Part shown: positions 52,757 to 62,384 of the stretch, one piece after another
Layout: every line of letters starts with the position of its first letter
Numbering within the stretch: the first letter of the stretch is position 1
Origin: Flavobacterium fluviale
GTDB lineage: Bacteria > Bacteroidota > Bacteroidia > Flavobacteriales > Flavobacteriaceae
Direction of reading: 5' to 3'
NCBI RefSeq assembly: GCF_003312915.1
Contig: NZ_CP030261.1
Location: forward strand, 3,410,001-3,474,000
Length of the DNA stretch: 64,000 nucleotides
The notes under the pieces: model-generated
Databases searched by the model: none
What the model was told of the DNA's origin: nothing
What the model saw: the letters and a program-made list of their open reading frames with translations, nothing else
Translations under genes and position numbers: made by a program

Positions 52757-55462
52757 TTGAATTCACATGCGATTGATAAAATAATTAACGAAACCAAAAG
52801 AAGCCAAACAATTTCCAATTTTACAGTTTTGGCATTTATAATTTCATTACTTGTAATTGATTTTTTACCCTACTTTAAAAGTTTGGAAATCATCAATCCG
52901 CAATTTCTGTATCTTTCTGCAATTAATTTTGTTTTAGGTACGTACTTTTATTTTAATTCAGATATTACATCTAGTACAATTTTTCCGTTATTAAAACGAA
53001 GCTCTATTTTTAGAATTTATCTGGCTTTTATACTCCTTTGCGGAATATCTTTTTTTGCAGCTAGAAATATATCGCTGGTCGCAACAAAATTTACTGAAAT
53101 AGCAATTATATTTTGTCTGTTCGTAAACCTCACTATACTTCTTAAGGATAAATTACACCTGCTTTATAAGATTATTTTAATTGTGGGAATCAGTGCTTTT
53201 CTACAGGCCTGGCAGCAATTATGCAATTTTATAATTATTCCTAAACAAGCCTCTATAATTGATCTTTTGACTGCTATGAAAGGGAATACAGGAAACATTA
53301 ATATACTTGCGGCAAGTCTTACCATTAAAGTTCCCTTTTTAATGCTAGGAATAACACATTATGCTGGCTATAAAAAATATTTTCTTCTTACAGCATTATT
53401 TTCAGTAACTGCAGTTATTTTTCTTACTGGTGCCCGCGCACCTTTAATTAATCTCTTTTTGATCTATTTTTTTTATATTATTTATCTCTTAAAAGAAACT
53501 TTTAGCAGATTGAGTTTTATCAAAATAATACATTTAATAGTTCCCATTTTAATAGCAGTATTATTTGCAAATTCAATTTTTGAAAAATCGAAAGCTAAAG
53601 GACGTTATGTATCACTAGAAAATAGAGTTAGTGAAATTAACACAAAAGATGCTTCATCCCAGGCAAGATTGGCTTATTGGAAAAATGCATTGAAGATAGC
53701 GGAAAAAAATCCGATTTTCGGAATAGGATTAGGGAACTATCAAGTAGAATCTATTCCTTACGAAAGAACTATTTCTGACGATTCTATCGTTTCGTTACAT
53801 GCTCACAATGACTTTCTTGAAATTTTATCAGAAACTGGAATCTTAAATGGATTAGTTTATTTTTCCCTGTTTGTTTTACTTTTCTTCATTAATTTGAAAA
53901 ATGTAATAAAATCAACGAATCCTTTACTAAAGTTATTTGCAATTTTGACTTTAATGCTCGTTATAGTTTACGGCGTCGATTCGTTTTTCAACTTTCCTAT
54001 TTACAGGCCAACGATGGCAATATTCTTTAGCTTATTGCTTGCGTTTACGGTATTAAGTAACTCATATAATATTGATTATAGAAGCAATAGCAAAACAGTT
54101 AAAATTATATCTGGAATTTTAGTTTTAGCATCAGCAGCAACGACATATTCTTCATATATAATATACAAGGCTTCAAATCTCGAATATTTAATTACTGGAG
54201 ATGATATCAATAATAATTCAAAAGGAAAGTTGACTGGAGATGAAGTAATTAGTAGAATGTCTATTTATCCAAATACATTTAGCAGCTCAGAATCATTTTA
54301 CGAATACGCAGGAATTTATTACATCCGTGAAAAAAAATATGATAAAGCTTTAAAATGCTTTTCTAAAGCAGGTAAGATAAATGGCTACACTGGTCGTATT
54401 GAATTCTATAAGCAGGTTATTTCTAGACAAAAAGGTAATACTGATAGTGCTTATGTTTATTCTAAACAAGCTTTTTATTTGCGCCCAAGAAATTATGCCA
54501 TATATAAGTCTGCATTGAATTTTGCAATATCAAAAAAAGATACTTTAGAAATACTAAGAGAGCATCAAATATTTTCAAAGTACAGGCCAACGTCCGAAAC
54601 TTGGAATCTTGCGGTTAAAGGACTTAATTATAGCGGTTACAGTTATAAAAATTTAATTGGCTTTATAGCTGAAGGATTAAAAAAATACCCTAAAGATAGT
54701 CTTTTGTTAAAGCAAAAAAATCAACTTTTATTGGGCAGCTATCTTTCAGGAGGTCAGAATTTTGAAAATCGTTCCCAATTAAAACAAGCTTTAAAATCTT
54801 ATGAGCAAGCTTTAAAAATCGATTCTAAAAATATTTATGCTTCACAAAATATTGGTTTTTATTATTTAAAACAAAACCAAAATGAAAAAGCTATAACCCA
54901 TTTGTTAAATGCTTTAAAACATTCAGGTCTAAATGATGGAAAAACAGAATTTTATCTTGGTATCGCCTATTTAAAATTAAACAACAAAACGAATGCACTG
55001 AAGTACTTTACTATATCAAGAGCTAAAAATTATCCGTTGGCCAAATCTGTAATTTCAAATTTTAAAAATACCAGCCTCATTGATAAAAAAATTCTAATTA
55101 AAAGAAAAAATGACCTTTTGATTGCAAACTATATTACCGAGGGGCAGAATTTTGAAGAACAGAAAAAAATGGATCAAGCACTTGAATCCTATAAAAAAGC
55201 TTTAGAAATAGATTCTAAAAATATTTATGCATTCCAAAATATTGGTTTTTATTACTTAAAATTAGGACAAACTAAAACGGCAATAAATTACCTTTTAAAT
55301 GCTTTAAAATATCCTGGTTTAAGAGATGGTAAAACAGAATATTTCTTAGCTATCTGCTATTTGAGAGAAGATGATAAAACGAACGCATGTAAATATTTGA
55401 ATATATCAAAAAGTAAAAGCTATACTGCAGCCCAGCAAATAATCGAAAAGATTTGTAAATAG
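52757..55462 (+). CDS. O-antigen-ligase/polymerase-like membrane protein with TPR tail
   Basis: 901 residues starting at a TTG (52757). No ATG is available before about residue 176, and an ATG at 52752 is in another frame. A -7 element TAGTTTTG (52732-52739) supports the early start. About 12 membrane helices span residues 15-480, with the Wzy_C/WaaL loop NPIFGIGLGNYQVE ... HAHNDFLEILSETG, whose His is the usual catalytic residue. Residues ~500-901 are periplasmic TPRs. Two blocks of ~120-130 residues are duplicated in tandem (nucleotides 54720-55110 and 55110-55462), each with GQNFE, QALxSYxxAL and IDSKNIYAxQNIGFYYLK. It probably joins glycans to an acceptor; there is no glycan cluster nearby. 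Confidence 0.85.
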   Translation: MNSHAIDKIINETKRSQTISNFTVLAFIISLLVIDFLPYFKSLEIINPQFLYLSAINFVLGTYFYFNSDITSSTIFPLLKRSSIFRIYLAFILLCGISFFAARNISLVATKFTEIAIIFCLFVNLTILLKDKLHLLYKIILIVGISAFLQAWQQLCNFIIIPKQASIIDLLTAMKGNTGNINILAASLTIKVPFLMLGITHYAGYKKYFLLTALFSVTAVIFLTGARAPLINLFLIYFFYIIYLLKETFSRLSFIKIIHLIVPILIAVLFANSIFEKSKAKGRYVSLENRVSEINTKDASSQARLAYWKNALKIAEKNPIFGIGLGNYQVESIPYERTISDDSIVSLHAHNDFLEILSETGILNGLVYFSLFVLLFFINLKNVIKSTNPLLKLFAILTLMLVIVYGVDSFFNFPIYRPTMAIFFSLLLAFTVLSNSYNIDYRSNSKTVKIISGILVLASAATTYSSYIIYKASNLEYLITGDDINNNSKGKLTGDEVISRMSIYPNTFSSSESFYEYAGIYYIREKKYDKALKCFSKAGKINGYTGRIEFYKQVISRQKGNTDSAYVYSKQAFYLRPRNYAIYKSALNFAISKKDTLEILREHQIFSKYRPTSETWNLAVKGLNYSGYSYKNLIGFIAEGLKKYPKDSLLLKQKNQLLLGSYLSGGQNFENRSQLKQALKSYEQALKIDSKNIYASQNIGFYYLKQNQNEKAITHLLNALKHSGLNDGKTEFYLGIAYLKLNNKTNALKYFTISRAKNYPLAKSVISNFKNTSLIDKKILIKRKNDLLIANYITEGQNFEEQKKMDQALESYKKALEIDSKNIYAFQNIGFYYLKLGQTKTAINYLLNALKYPGLRDGKTEYFLAICYLREDDKTNACKYLNISKSKSYTAAQQIIEKICK

Positions 55463-55583
55463 TTTGTGTTTTAGACTTACAAATTAATTTAGAATGATTA
55501 ATTATAAAACAAATTAGAGCAAAAGTATGAATATTATTTAGCTAAAAATGCCTTATTTTGCGGTTTAAATTAACCATGGAATT

Positions 55584-56651
55584 ATGCAATCTATTCAAGC
55601 CAATAATTATCTCGTACATTTTAACCAGAATGCATACGAAGCTTTAAATAAACATTTAAAAGAAAATAAATATTCTAATATATTTATAATTGTTGACGAT
55701 CAAACCAACGAATACTGTTTACCGAAATTTATTCCGCTTTTAGAAACAGATCTAACAATTGAAATTATCGAGTTTGAAGCCGGCGAAGCCAATAAAAACA
55801 TCGAAACCTGTATTGAAATCTGGAATATTCTAACCGAACTTGGAGGTGATAGAAAATCACTTGTTATAAATCTTGGCGGCGGTGTAGTTACCGATCTAGG
55901 AGGTTTTGTTGCTTCTACTTTTAAAAGAGGTGTAGATTTTATTAATATTCCTACCACTTTATTATCTATGGTTGATGCTTCTGTTGGAGGAAAAACAGGA
56001 GTTGACTTAGGAAATCTTAAAAATCAAATCGGTGTAATTAATGTGCCGCAGATGGTTTTAATTGACACACAATATCTTGAAACTTTATCGCAAAGCGAAA
56101 TGCGTTCTGGTCTGGCTGAAATGCTTAAACATGGCTTGATTTTCGACGCACCATATTGGAGACAATTCTCGGACTTAAAATCTATTATTTTTGATGATTT
56201 GGATGAATTAATTTATCGTTCAGTAGAAATCAAAAATGAAATCGTAATTCAGGATCCAACGGAGAAAAACATTCGTAAAGCCTTAAATTTCGGGCATACC
56301 TTAGGACACGCGATAGAAAGCTATTTTCTAGAAAGCGATACTAAAACTACTTTACTGCACGGAGAAGCTATAGCTGTTGGAATGATTTTGGAAAGTTATA
56401 TTTCACTGCATAAAAATTTAATTTCAGAAGAAGAATACAGAGAAATCAAAACGGTAATTAAAGGTATTTATGATGATGTGATTTTTGAAGAAAATGACAT
56501 CGATCCTATCTTAGAATTACTGATTCATGACAAAAAAAATGAATACGGTTCTATTCAATTTGCGTTGATTGAAGGAATCGGAAAAATAAAAATTAACCAA
56601 TCCGTTGAAAATAAATTAATTCTAGACGCGTTTCAAGATTATAAATCTTAA
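55584..56651 (+). CDS. aroB: 3-dehydroquinate synthase
   Basis: The second step of the shikimate pathway: DAHP to 3-dehydroquinate, using NAD and a divalent metal. Motifs are LVINLGGGVVTDLGGFVAST (NAD loop), FKRGVDFINIPTTLLSMVDA, SVGGKTGVDLGNLKNQIG and the metal-binding NFGHTLGHAIES with LLHGEAIAVGM. The length of 355 residues is normal. Monocistronic here; other aro genes are not adjacent. Confidence 0.96.
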   Translation: MQSIQANNYLVHFNQNAYEALNKHLKENKYSNIFIIVDDQTNEYCLPKFIPLLETDLTIEIIEFEAGEANKNIETCIEIWNILTELGGDRKSLVINLGGGVVTDLGGFVASTFKRGVDFINIPTTLLSMVDASVGGKTGVDLGNLKNQIGVINVPQMVLIDTQYLETLSQSEMRSGLAEMLKHGLIFDAPYWRQFSDLKSIIFDDLDELIYRSVEIKNEIVIQDPTEKNIRKALNFGHTLGHAIESYFLESDTKTTLLHGEAIAVGMILESYISLHKNLISEEEYREIKTVIKGIYDDVIFEENDIDPILELLIHDKKNEYGSIQFALIEGIGKIKINQSVENKLILDAFQDYKS

Positions 56652-56695
56652 ACTTTTTTTAATCAAAAGCATTGCGTTAGGTATATATTATTTTT

Positions 56696-56703
56696 TACAT
56701 TTG
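56696..56703 (+). promoter_or_regulatory. -7 element for a leaderless ORF
   Basis: TACATTTG, with TTG 21 bp upstream (56672-56674). The ATG at 56709 lies only 5 bases beyond, so the transcript would begin at or next to the start codon. Confidence 0.6.
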
Positions 56704-56708
56704 CCACG

Positions 56709-56888
56709 ATGAAAACAAACAGTAAACAAAGACAATTCAGTTCTTATAGAAACCGTCTCAACAGTTCTTTACTTAGAATGTTGAACCGTTTTTATAATAG
56801 TAAAAGCCCGCTTTGTTTTGATGTTTTCCAATGTTCAAAAGCTGAGCACGAAAAACTGCCTATTATATTTGCCAATATTAGAGTTTGA
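56709..56888 (+). CDS. Small basic protein, 59 residues, possibly leaderless
   Basis: A frame of 60 codons from ATG 56709 to TGA 56888, starting MKTNSKQRQFSSYRNRLNSS and ending LPIIFANIRV. It has six Arg, five Lys, two Cys (36 and 42) and many Ser/Asn. The N-terminal half is basic and could bind nucleic acid. A good -7 element stands 5 bases before the ATG. It ends 71 bp before arginine decarboxylase in the same direction. No terminator lies between, so it is not a plain attenuator, although Arg codons at 8, 14, 16, 23 and 27 leave open a link to arginine. The family is not recognised. Confidence 0.55.
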   Translation: MKTNSKQRQFSSYRNRLNSSLLRMLNRFYNSKSPLCFDVFQCSKAEHEKLPIIFANIRV

Positions 56889-56959
56889 ATTTAAGATTTA
56901 GTTCTAAAATTATCTAAATTAAAAACAAAAATTACACTCTCTAAAACATTGACATATAA

Positions 56960-58363
56960 ATGAATACAAAATATTCTGATCTAATAAATCAAACATACTA
57001 CTTCCCACAAGCGGAATTTAAACTAAACAAAGACAACCTTTTATTTCACAATATCGATTTGATGAAATTGGTTGAGCAATATGGCACGCCATTAAAGTTT
57101 ACTTACCTGCCTCAGATTTCTGAAAATATCAATAAGGCAAAAGCCTGGTTCAGAAAATCTATGGAAAAAAATAAGTACGAAGCAAAATATTACTACTGTT
57201 ATTGCACAAAAAGTTCTCATTTTGAATACATTATGAATGAAGCTTTTAAGAATAACATTCACATCGAAACATCATCAGCATTTGATGTTAATATTGTGGA
57301 GAATTTATTAGAAAACGGAAAAATCAACAAAAGTACTTATGTAATTTGTAATGGTTTTAAGAGAGACGAATACATTTCTAACATTGCGAGATTAATCAAT
57401 AACGGACATAAAAATACTATTCCGATTATCGATAACTACGAAGAATTAGATTTACTTCAAGCAGAAATTAAAGGAAAATTCAAAATTGGAATTCGTATCG
57501 CTGCTGAAGAAGAACCTAAATTTGAGTTTTATACTTCAAGATTAGGAATTGGTTACAAAAACATAGTTTCGTTTTATAAAAAACAAATTCAGGAGAATGA
57601 TAAATTAGAGCTTAAAATGCTGCATTTTTTCATTAATACTGGAATTAACGATACATCATATTATTGGAATGAGCTTGTAAAATGTATCAAAGTATACATT
57701 GCTCTTAAAAAGGAATGCCCTACTCTAGATGGATTAAACATTGGAGGTGGTTTCCCTATCAAGAATTCGCTTGCTTTTGAATATGATTATCAATATATGA
57801 TTGATGAAATTATCAATCAAATTAAAATTGCTTGTGATGAAGCTGAAGTTGATGTTCCAAATATATTTACGGAATTTGGATCATTCACTGTAGGCGAAAG
57901 CGGTGGTGCAATCTATCAGATTTTATATCAAAAACAACAAAATGATAGAGAAAAATGGAATATGATCGACTCATCTTTCATTACCACTTTACCAGATACT
58001 TGGGCTATAAACAAACGTTTTATCATGCTGGCTGTAAACCGCTGGAATGATACTTACGAGCGGGTTCTGTTAGGAGGTCTGACTTGTGATAGTGACGACT
58101 ATTATAATTCTGAACAAAACATGAACGCAATTTATCTTCCTAAGTATAATAAAGAAAAGCCTTTATATATTGGTTTCTTTAATACTGGCGCTTATCAAGA
58201 AACAATTGGAGGATACGGTGGTCTTCACCACTGTTTGATTCCGCAGCCAAAACATATTTTAATAGATCGTGATGAAAACGGTATTCTGGCAACAGAAGTT
58301 TTTTCAGAACAACAGACTTCAGACGATGTATTGAAGATCTTAGGCTACAAAAAAAAGTTATAA
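56960..58363 (+). CDS. speA: Arginine decarboxylase (PLP fold III)
   Basis: 467 residues of the alanine-racemase-fold decarboxylases, making agmatine from arginine for polyamine synthesis. The PLP lysine is K84 in YCYCTKSSHFEY. LKMLHFFINTGIN, GLNIGGGFPIKNS (phosphate loop) and TEFGSFTVGESGGAIYQILY match. The second active-site segment is GGLTCDSDDYY with FFNTGAYQETIGGYGG. It lacks the helical insert and tail of the 630-660-residue E. coli SpeA. Diaminopimelate or carboxynorspermidine decarboxylase share the fold; the overall pattern and neighbours favour arginine. It is followed after 99 bp by the deoxyhypusine-synthase-like gene. Confidence 0.8.
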   Translation: MNTKYSDLINQTYYFPQAEFKLNKDNLLFHNIDLMKLVEQYGTPLKFTYLPQISENINKAKAWFRKSMEKNKYEAKYYYCYCTKSSHFEYIMNEAFKNNIHIETSSAFDVNIVENLLENGKINKSTYVICNGFKRDEYISNIARLINNGHKNTIPIIDNYEELDLLQAEIKGKFKIGIRIAAEEEPKFEFYTSRLGIGYKNIVSFYKKQIQENDKLELKMLHFFINTGINDTSYYWNELVKCIKVYIALKKECPTLDGLNIGGGFPIKNSLAFEYDYQYMIDEIINQIKIACDEAEVDVPNIFTEFGSFTVGESGGAIYQILYQKQQNDREKWNMIDSSFITTLPDTWAINKRFIMLAVNRWNDTYERVLLGGLTCDSDDYYNSEQNMNAIYLPKYNKEKPLYIGFFNTGAYQETIGGYGGLHHCLIPQPKHILIDRDENGILATEVFSEQQTSDDVLKILGYKKKL

Positions 58364-58462
58364 AAAACGTCAGATTAAGTAAGAGAAATATTTAGAAAAT
58401 TCTTAATTTGCATTAACATCCAAAAAGGTTAAACTTTTTAATTCAAAAAAAAACAAAAAAAA

Positions 58463-59431
58463 ATGAAAGGACCAATCAGTCAGTTTATTGAAAAACATTA
58501 TTTGCATTTTAATTCTGCTTCATTAGTAGATGCTGCAAAAGCATACGAACAGCAGTTAGCAGATGGTGCAAAAATGCTTGTGAGTATGGCTGGCGCAATG
58601 AGTACAGCAGAAATTGGTAAAATTTTTGCAGAAGTAATCAGACAAGACAAAGTACATATTATTTCATGTACAGGTGCAAATCTTGAAGAAGATATCATGA
58701 ATTTAGTTGCTCATTCTCATTATGAAAGAGTACCAAATTACCGTGATCTTACACCAGAAGACGAATGGGCTTTGCTAGAAAGAGGATTAAATCGTGTTAC
58801 AGACACTTGTATTCCTGAGCATGAAGCTTTCCGTCGTTTACAAAAACATATTTATAAAATTTGGAAGGATGCAGATGATAAAGGAGAACGTTATTTTCCG
58901 CACGAATTCATGTATAAAATGTTGTTATCTGGCGTTTTAGAAGAATATTATGAAATTGATTTAAAAGATAGCTGGATGTATGCGGCAGCAGAGAAAAATT
59001 TACCTATTATCGTACCAGGATGGGAAGATAGTACAATGGGTAACATCTTTGCGTCATACGTAATTAAAGGAGATTTGAAAGCATCTACGATGAAATCTGG
59101 AATTGAATACATGACTTTCTTAGCAGATTGGTATTCTAAAAACAGCTCTAACGGTATCGGATTCTTCCAAATTGGTGGTGGTATTGCTGGTGACTTCCCT
59201 ATTTGTGTGGTGCCAATGCTTTATCAAGATATGGAAATGCATGATGTTCCATTCTGGAGCTATTTCTGCCAAATTTCAGATTCAACAACTAGTTATGGTT
59301 CTTATTCTGGAGCGGTTCCAAATGAAAAAATCACTTGGGGTAAATTAGATATCAAAACCCCTAAATTTATTATTGAATCGGATGCTACAATTGTTGCTCC
59401 GTTAATTTTCGCATATTTATTAGATTTATAA
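58463..59431 (+). CDS. Deoxyhypusine-synthase-family protein
   Basis: 322 residues. Bacteria lack the eIF5A target of true deoxyhypusine synthase; members of this family that have been studied use NAD to transfer aminobutyl groups between polyamines (homospermidine formation). The NAD-site motifs are SMAGAMSTAEIGKIFAEVIR, SCTGANLEED and GIGFFQIGGGIAGDFPI. The lysine that carries the aminobutyl intermediate in DHS (W-G-K) is conserved as K294 in EKITWGKLDI. With arginine decarboxylase just upstream, a role in polyamine synthesis is well supported; the exact product is not. The acidic-protein gene begins 8 bp downstream. Confidence 0.85.
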   Translation: MKGPISQFIEKHYLHFNSASLVDAAKAYEQQLADGAKMLVSMAGAMSTAEIGKIFAEVIRQDKVHIISCTGANLEEDIMNLVAHSHYERVPNYRDLTPEDEWALLERGLNRVTDTCIPEHEAFRRLQKHIYKIWKDADDKGERYFPHEFMYKMLLSGVLEEYYEIDLKDSWMYAAAEKNLPIIVPGWEDSTMGNIFASYVIKGDLKASTMKSGIEYMTFLADWYSKNSSNGIGFFQIGGGIAGDFPICVVPMLYQDMEMHDVPFWSYFCQISDSTTSYGSYSGAVPNEKITWGKLDIKTPKFIIESDATIVAPLIFAYLLDL

Positions 59432-59439
59432 AATAATTT

Positions 59440-59850
59440 ATGAAAAGAGTTATAGTAGACTACGCTAAACTTACCAATGAAATTTTAAACCTTTTGGTTG
59501 AGAAATTTCCTGATGGTTATGATGATTCGGATGTAATCCGTTTTAGAAATGCTAAAAACGAATTGGTTGAAGCTGTTGAAGTTCGTACAGAAGACACCAT
59601 TTATTTAGTAAAAATTAGTACTAAACTTGCTGATAGAATTGAAAACTACGATGAAGATGATGATATTGATGTTGATGTAGATACAATCGTTCCAGTTAAA
59701 GGAATGGACCTTGATGATGATATTGACGATGATGATGAAGATGATAATCAAGACAAACCTGATGTAGACGGCGGGGACGACGACGATGAGGATGATGACG
59801 ACAAAGCAGATACTGATTATGACGAAGATGAAGAAGAAGATGAAGATTAA
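59440..59850 (+). CDS. Small protein with extreme Asp/Glu tail
   Basis: 136 residues. The first ~70 form a compact alpha/beta domain (MKRVIVDYAKLTNEILNLLV, then EAVEVRTEDTIYLVKISTKL). From about residue 73 to the end the chain is almost only Asp/Glu with a few Asn, Gly, Lys and Val, ending DYDEDEEEDED. Such tails can mimic nucleic acid, bind basic proteins, metals or polyamines. It starts 8 bp after the DHS-like gene, so it belongs to the polyamine transcript, and its negative charge makes polyamine binding a fair guess (inference). A terminator follows. Confidence 0.8.
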   Translation: MKRVIVDYAKLTNEILNLLVEKFPDGYDDSDVIRFRNAKNELVEAVEVRTEDTIYLVKISTKLADRIENYDEDDDIDVDVDTIVPVKGMDLDDDIDDDDEDDNQDKPDVDGGDDDDEDDDDKADTDYDEDEEEDED

Positions 59851-59873
59851 TTCATTTCTTTAAAATAAATAAG

Positions 59874-59900
59874 AGGAACTCTATTTGAGTTCCTTTTTTT
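59874..59900 (+). terminator. Terminator of polyamine operon
   Basis: AGGAACTC (59874-59881) pairs with GAGTTCCT (59887-59894), then TTTTTT. Confidence 0.85.
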
Positions 59901-59991
59901 ATAAGTACACACGATTAGACAAAATTTATATTTTTGATTTTTGTAAGATTATTTTTATTTTTAATCTTTTATTTAAAAGATTATACGCCCT

Positions 59992-62298
59992 ATGACTTCA
60001 GAAATATTACATACCGCATTAAAAGAGAATTTTGGTTTTGAAAAATTCAGGCCCAATCAAGAAACTATTATAAATACCATTTTATCTGGACAAGATGCTT
60101 TGGCTATTATGCCCACTGGAGGCGGTAAATCAATATGTTTTCAGCTTCCAGCTTTAATTTTACCTGGAATTACAATTGTAATTTCTCCTCTAATTGCATT
60201 AATGAAAGATCAGGTTGATAGTTTGAAAACAAACGGAATTTCAGCCTGTTATATAAATAGTTCTCAATCTGCACAAGAGCAGCAATATTTTATAGACAAT
60301 TTAAAATCTAATACATTTAAGTTAGTTTACATAGCTCCAGAAAGTCTTTCTTATTTAGAGGTCGCTTTCAATGAGTTAACTATTAGTTTGATAGCCATAG
60401 ATGAAGCACATTGTATTTCGTCCTGGGGTCATGATTTTAGACCAGCTTACACAAATTTAGGATATTTAAAAAGCCGCTTCCCTTCTACTCCAGTTTTAGC
60501 ACTGACTGCTACGGCAGATAAAGCAACTCGTACAGATATTACAAAGCAGTTAAATTTAATAAAACCAAAAACTTTTATAGCTTCTTTTGATCGTAAAAAT
60601 TTGAGTTTAGAAGTTCGTCCCGCGTTAGATCGTGTTAAACAGATTATTGATTTCATTGAAAACAAGCCCAATGAATCTGGAATTATTTATTGCTTAAGCC
60701 GTAAGACCACCGAAGAATTAGCAGAAAAATTAAAGAAAAGCGGTATTACAGCAAAAGCATATCATGCTGGTTTGGATAATGAAACTAGAGCCAAAACGCA
60801 AGATCAGTTTATAAACGACGATTGTCAGGTAGTGTGTGCGACTATTGCATTCGGGATGGGAATTGATAAATCGAATGTTCGCTGGGTAATTCATTACAAT
60901 CTCCCAAAAAACATTGAAGGTTATTATCAGGAAATTGGACGTGCGGGCCGTGATGGTCTTCCGGCTGAAACTATCTTATTTGAAAGTTATGCAGATGTAA
61001 TTCAGCTTCAAAAATTTGCTTCAGACGGACTAAACGCTGATATTCAGCTGGCTAAATTAGATCGTATGAAACAATATGCTGATGCTGTAAGCTGCCGACG
61101 AAAAATACTGCTTTCCTATTTTGGAGAATTAGTAACTGAAAATTGCGGCAATTGCGATATCTGTAAAAACCCGCCAACTTTCTTTGATGGAACCGTTTTA
61201 GCACAAAAAGCTCTATCAGCAATTACCCGTTTGAAGGAATCTGAGCCTTTAGCCGTAATTGTAGATTTTTTGCGCGGCTCGAGAAACGCGTATATCTACG
61301 AAAAAAATTATCAAACGCTTAAAACGTACGGAATTGGCGATGACATTTCTTGGTACGACTGGAATCAGTATTTAATACAGCTTATTAATTTGGGATATTG
61401 CGAAATTGCTTTTCATCAACACAATAAAATACTCCTCACCCCTTTTGCAAAGAAAGTTTTGTTTGAAGGCGAAAAAGTAAAATTGACGACTGTTGTTAAA
61501 AAAGTTATCGATAAATCTGAAATTAAAGAGACAAAGGTTAAGACAGCTAAAAATTCTCTTTTTGAAACACTTCGAAAATTACGCTACGAAATTGCGCAGG
61601 AAGAAGAAGTTCCAGCATATGTCATTTTTAGTGATGCTTCTTTAAGGCAGATGGAAATTTTAAGACCCATGACCGACGAAGACTTTCTTGCTGTTGAAGG
61701 TGTCGGTAAAGCTAAACTTGAAAAATATGGTTCAGAATTTATTAAGACTATAATTGAATTTTATAAGAATAAATCTGTTGTCAAAAAAGATAAAAAAGAA
61801 AGCACTTATGCTAAAACATTAGAATTATTTCAAAATGGACTTTCTGTCGAAGAAGTTGCAGGGCAACGAAATTTAGGAGAAACTACTATAATTTCTCATT
61901 TAGCTAAACTGTATGTTGATGGGAATGACATAGATTTGAGTCAATTCGTTTCAGAAGACGAAATCTTAAAAATTGAAAAAGCTCAGATTGAATTAGAAAA
62001 ACCTGACACATTAAGACCTTATTACGAATATTTTGAAGAAAAAATGTCTTATGATAAAATTCGTTTTGGATTGGCTTTTTTAGAAAGAAAACAAAATAAT
62101 CAGATTAGAGATAAATCATATTCCGTTGATGAAATACGCTTAACTCATACTGAAGCTTATAAAAAATGGGATTCTGAAGAAGACTTAAAACTTACAAAAT
62201 TTTTTAATGAAGGAAAAAAAGTTAGTGAAATAGCAGAGTTGCTAGGAAGAAATACTGGTGCAATTACTTCGAGATTAAAAAAATTAGAATTAAAATAA
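59992..62298 (+). CDS. recQ: ATP-dependent DNA helicase RecQ
   Basis: A 3'-5' DNA helicase for repair and fork processing, 768 residues. Motif 0 is FRPNQETII, Walker A MPTGGGKS (Lys46), DEAH-type IDEAHCISSWGHDFRP, ALTATAD, and the motif VI QEIGRAGRDG. The RecQ-Ct zinc site uses Cys in SCRRKIL and NCGNCDIC. The HRDC domain is LRQMEILRPMTDEDFLAVEG then VGKAKL. It is longer than E. coli RecQ (about 610). The extra C-terminus holds two helix-turn-helix-like segments, LSVEEVAGQRNLGETTIISH and KVSEIAELLGRNTGAITSRL. The -7 element TATTTTTG is at 59929-59936. Confidence 0.95.
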   Translation: MTSEILHTALKENFGFEKFRPNQETIINTILSGQDALAIMPTGGGKSICFQLPALILPGITIVISPLIALMKDQVDSLKTNGISACYINSSQSAQEQQYFIDNLKSNTFKLVYIAPESLSYLEVAFNELTISLIAIDEAHCISSWGHDFRPAYTNLGYLKSRFPSTPVLALTATADKATRTDITKQLNLIKPKTFIASFDRKNLSLEVRPALDRVKQIIDFIENKPNESGIIYCLSRKTTEELAEKLKKSGITAKAYHAGLDNETRAKTQDQFINDDCQVVCATIAFGMGIDKSNVRWVIHYNLPKNIEGYYQEIGRAGRDGLPAETILFESYADVIQLQKFASDGLNADIQLAKLDRMKQYADAVSCRRKILLSYFGELVTENCGNCDICKNPPTFFDGTVLAQKALSAITRLKESEPLAVIVDFLRGSRNAYIYEKNYQTLKTYGIGDDISWYDWNQYLIQLINLGYCEIAFHQHNKILLTPFAKKVLFEGEKVKLTTVVKKVIDKSEIKETKVKTAKNSLFETLRKLRYEIAQEEEVPAYVIFSDASLRQMEILRPMTDEDFLAVEGVGKAKLEKYGSEFIKTIIEFYKNKSVVKKDKKESTYAKTLELFQNGLSVEEVAGQRNLGETTIISHLAKLYVDGNDIDLSQFVSEDEILKIEKAQIELEKPDTLRPYYEYFEEKMSYDKIRFGLAFLERKQNNQIRDKSYSVDEIRLTHTEAYKKWDSEEDLKLTKFFNEGKKVSEIAELLGRNTGAITSRLKKLELK

Positions 62299-62327
62299 TT
62301 CTTAAAATCTCTAAAATTCAAAATAAT

Positions 62328-62361
62328 AAACCCGACAGGTTTTAAAAACTTGTCGGGTTTG
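62328..62361. terminator. Repeat-type terminator between convergent genes
   Basis: AAACCCGACA (62328-62337) pairs with TGTCGGGTTT (62351-62360), and the inner AGGTTTTAAAAACT also folds. It is the same sequence family as the element at 51292. Confidence 0.7.
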
Positions 62362-62384
62362 CTTTTTAAAAATTATTTAAGGGT

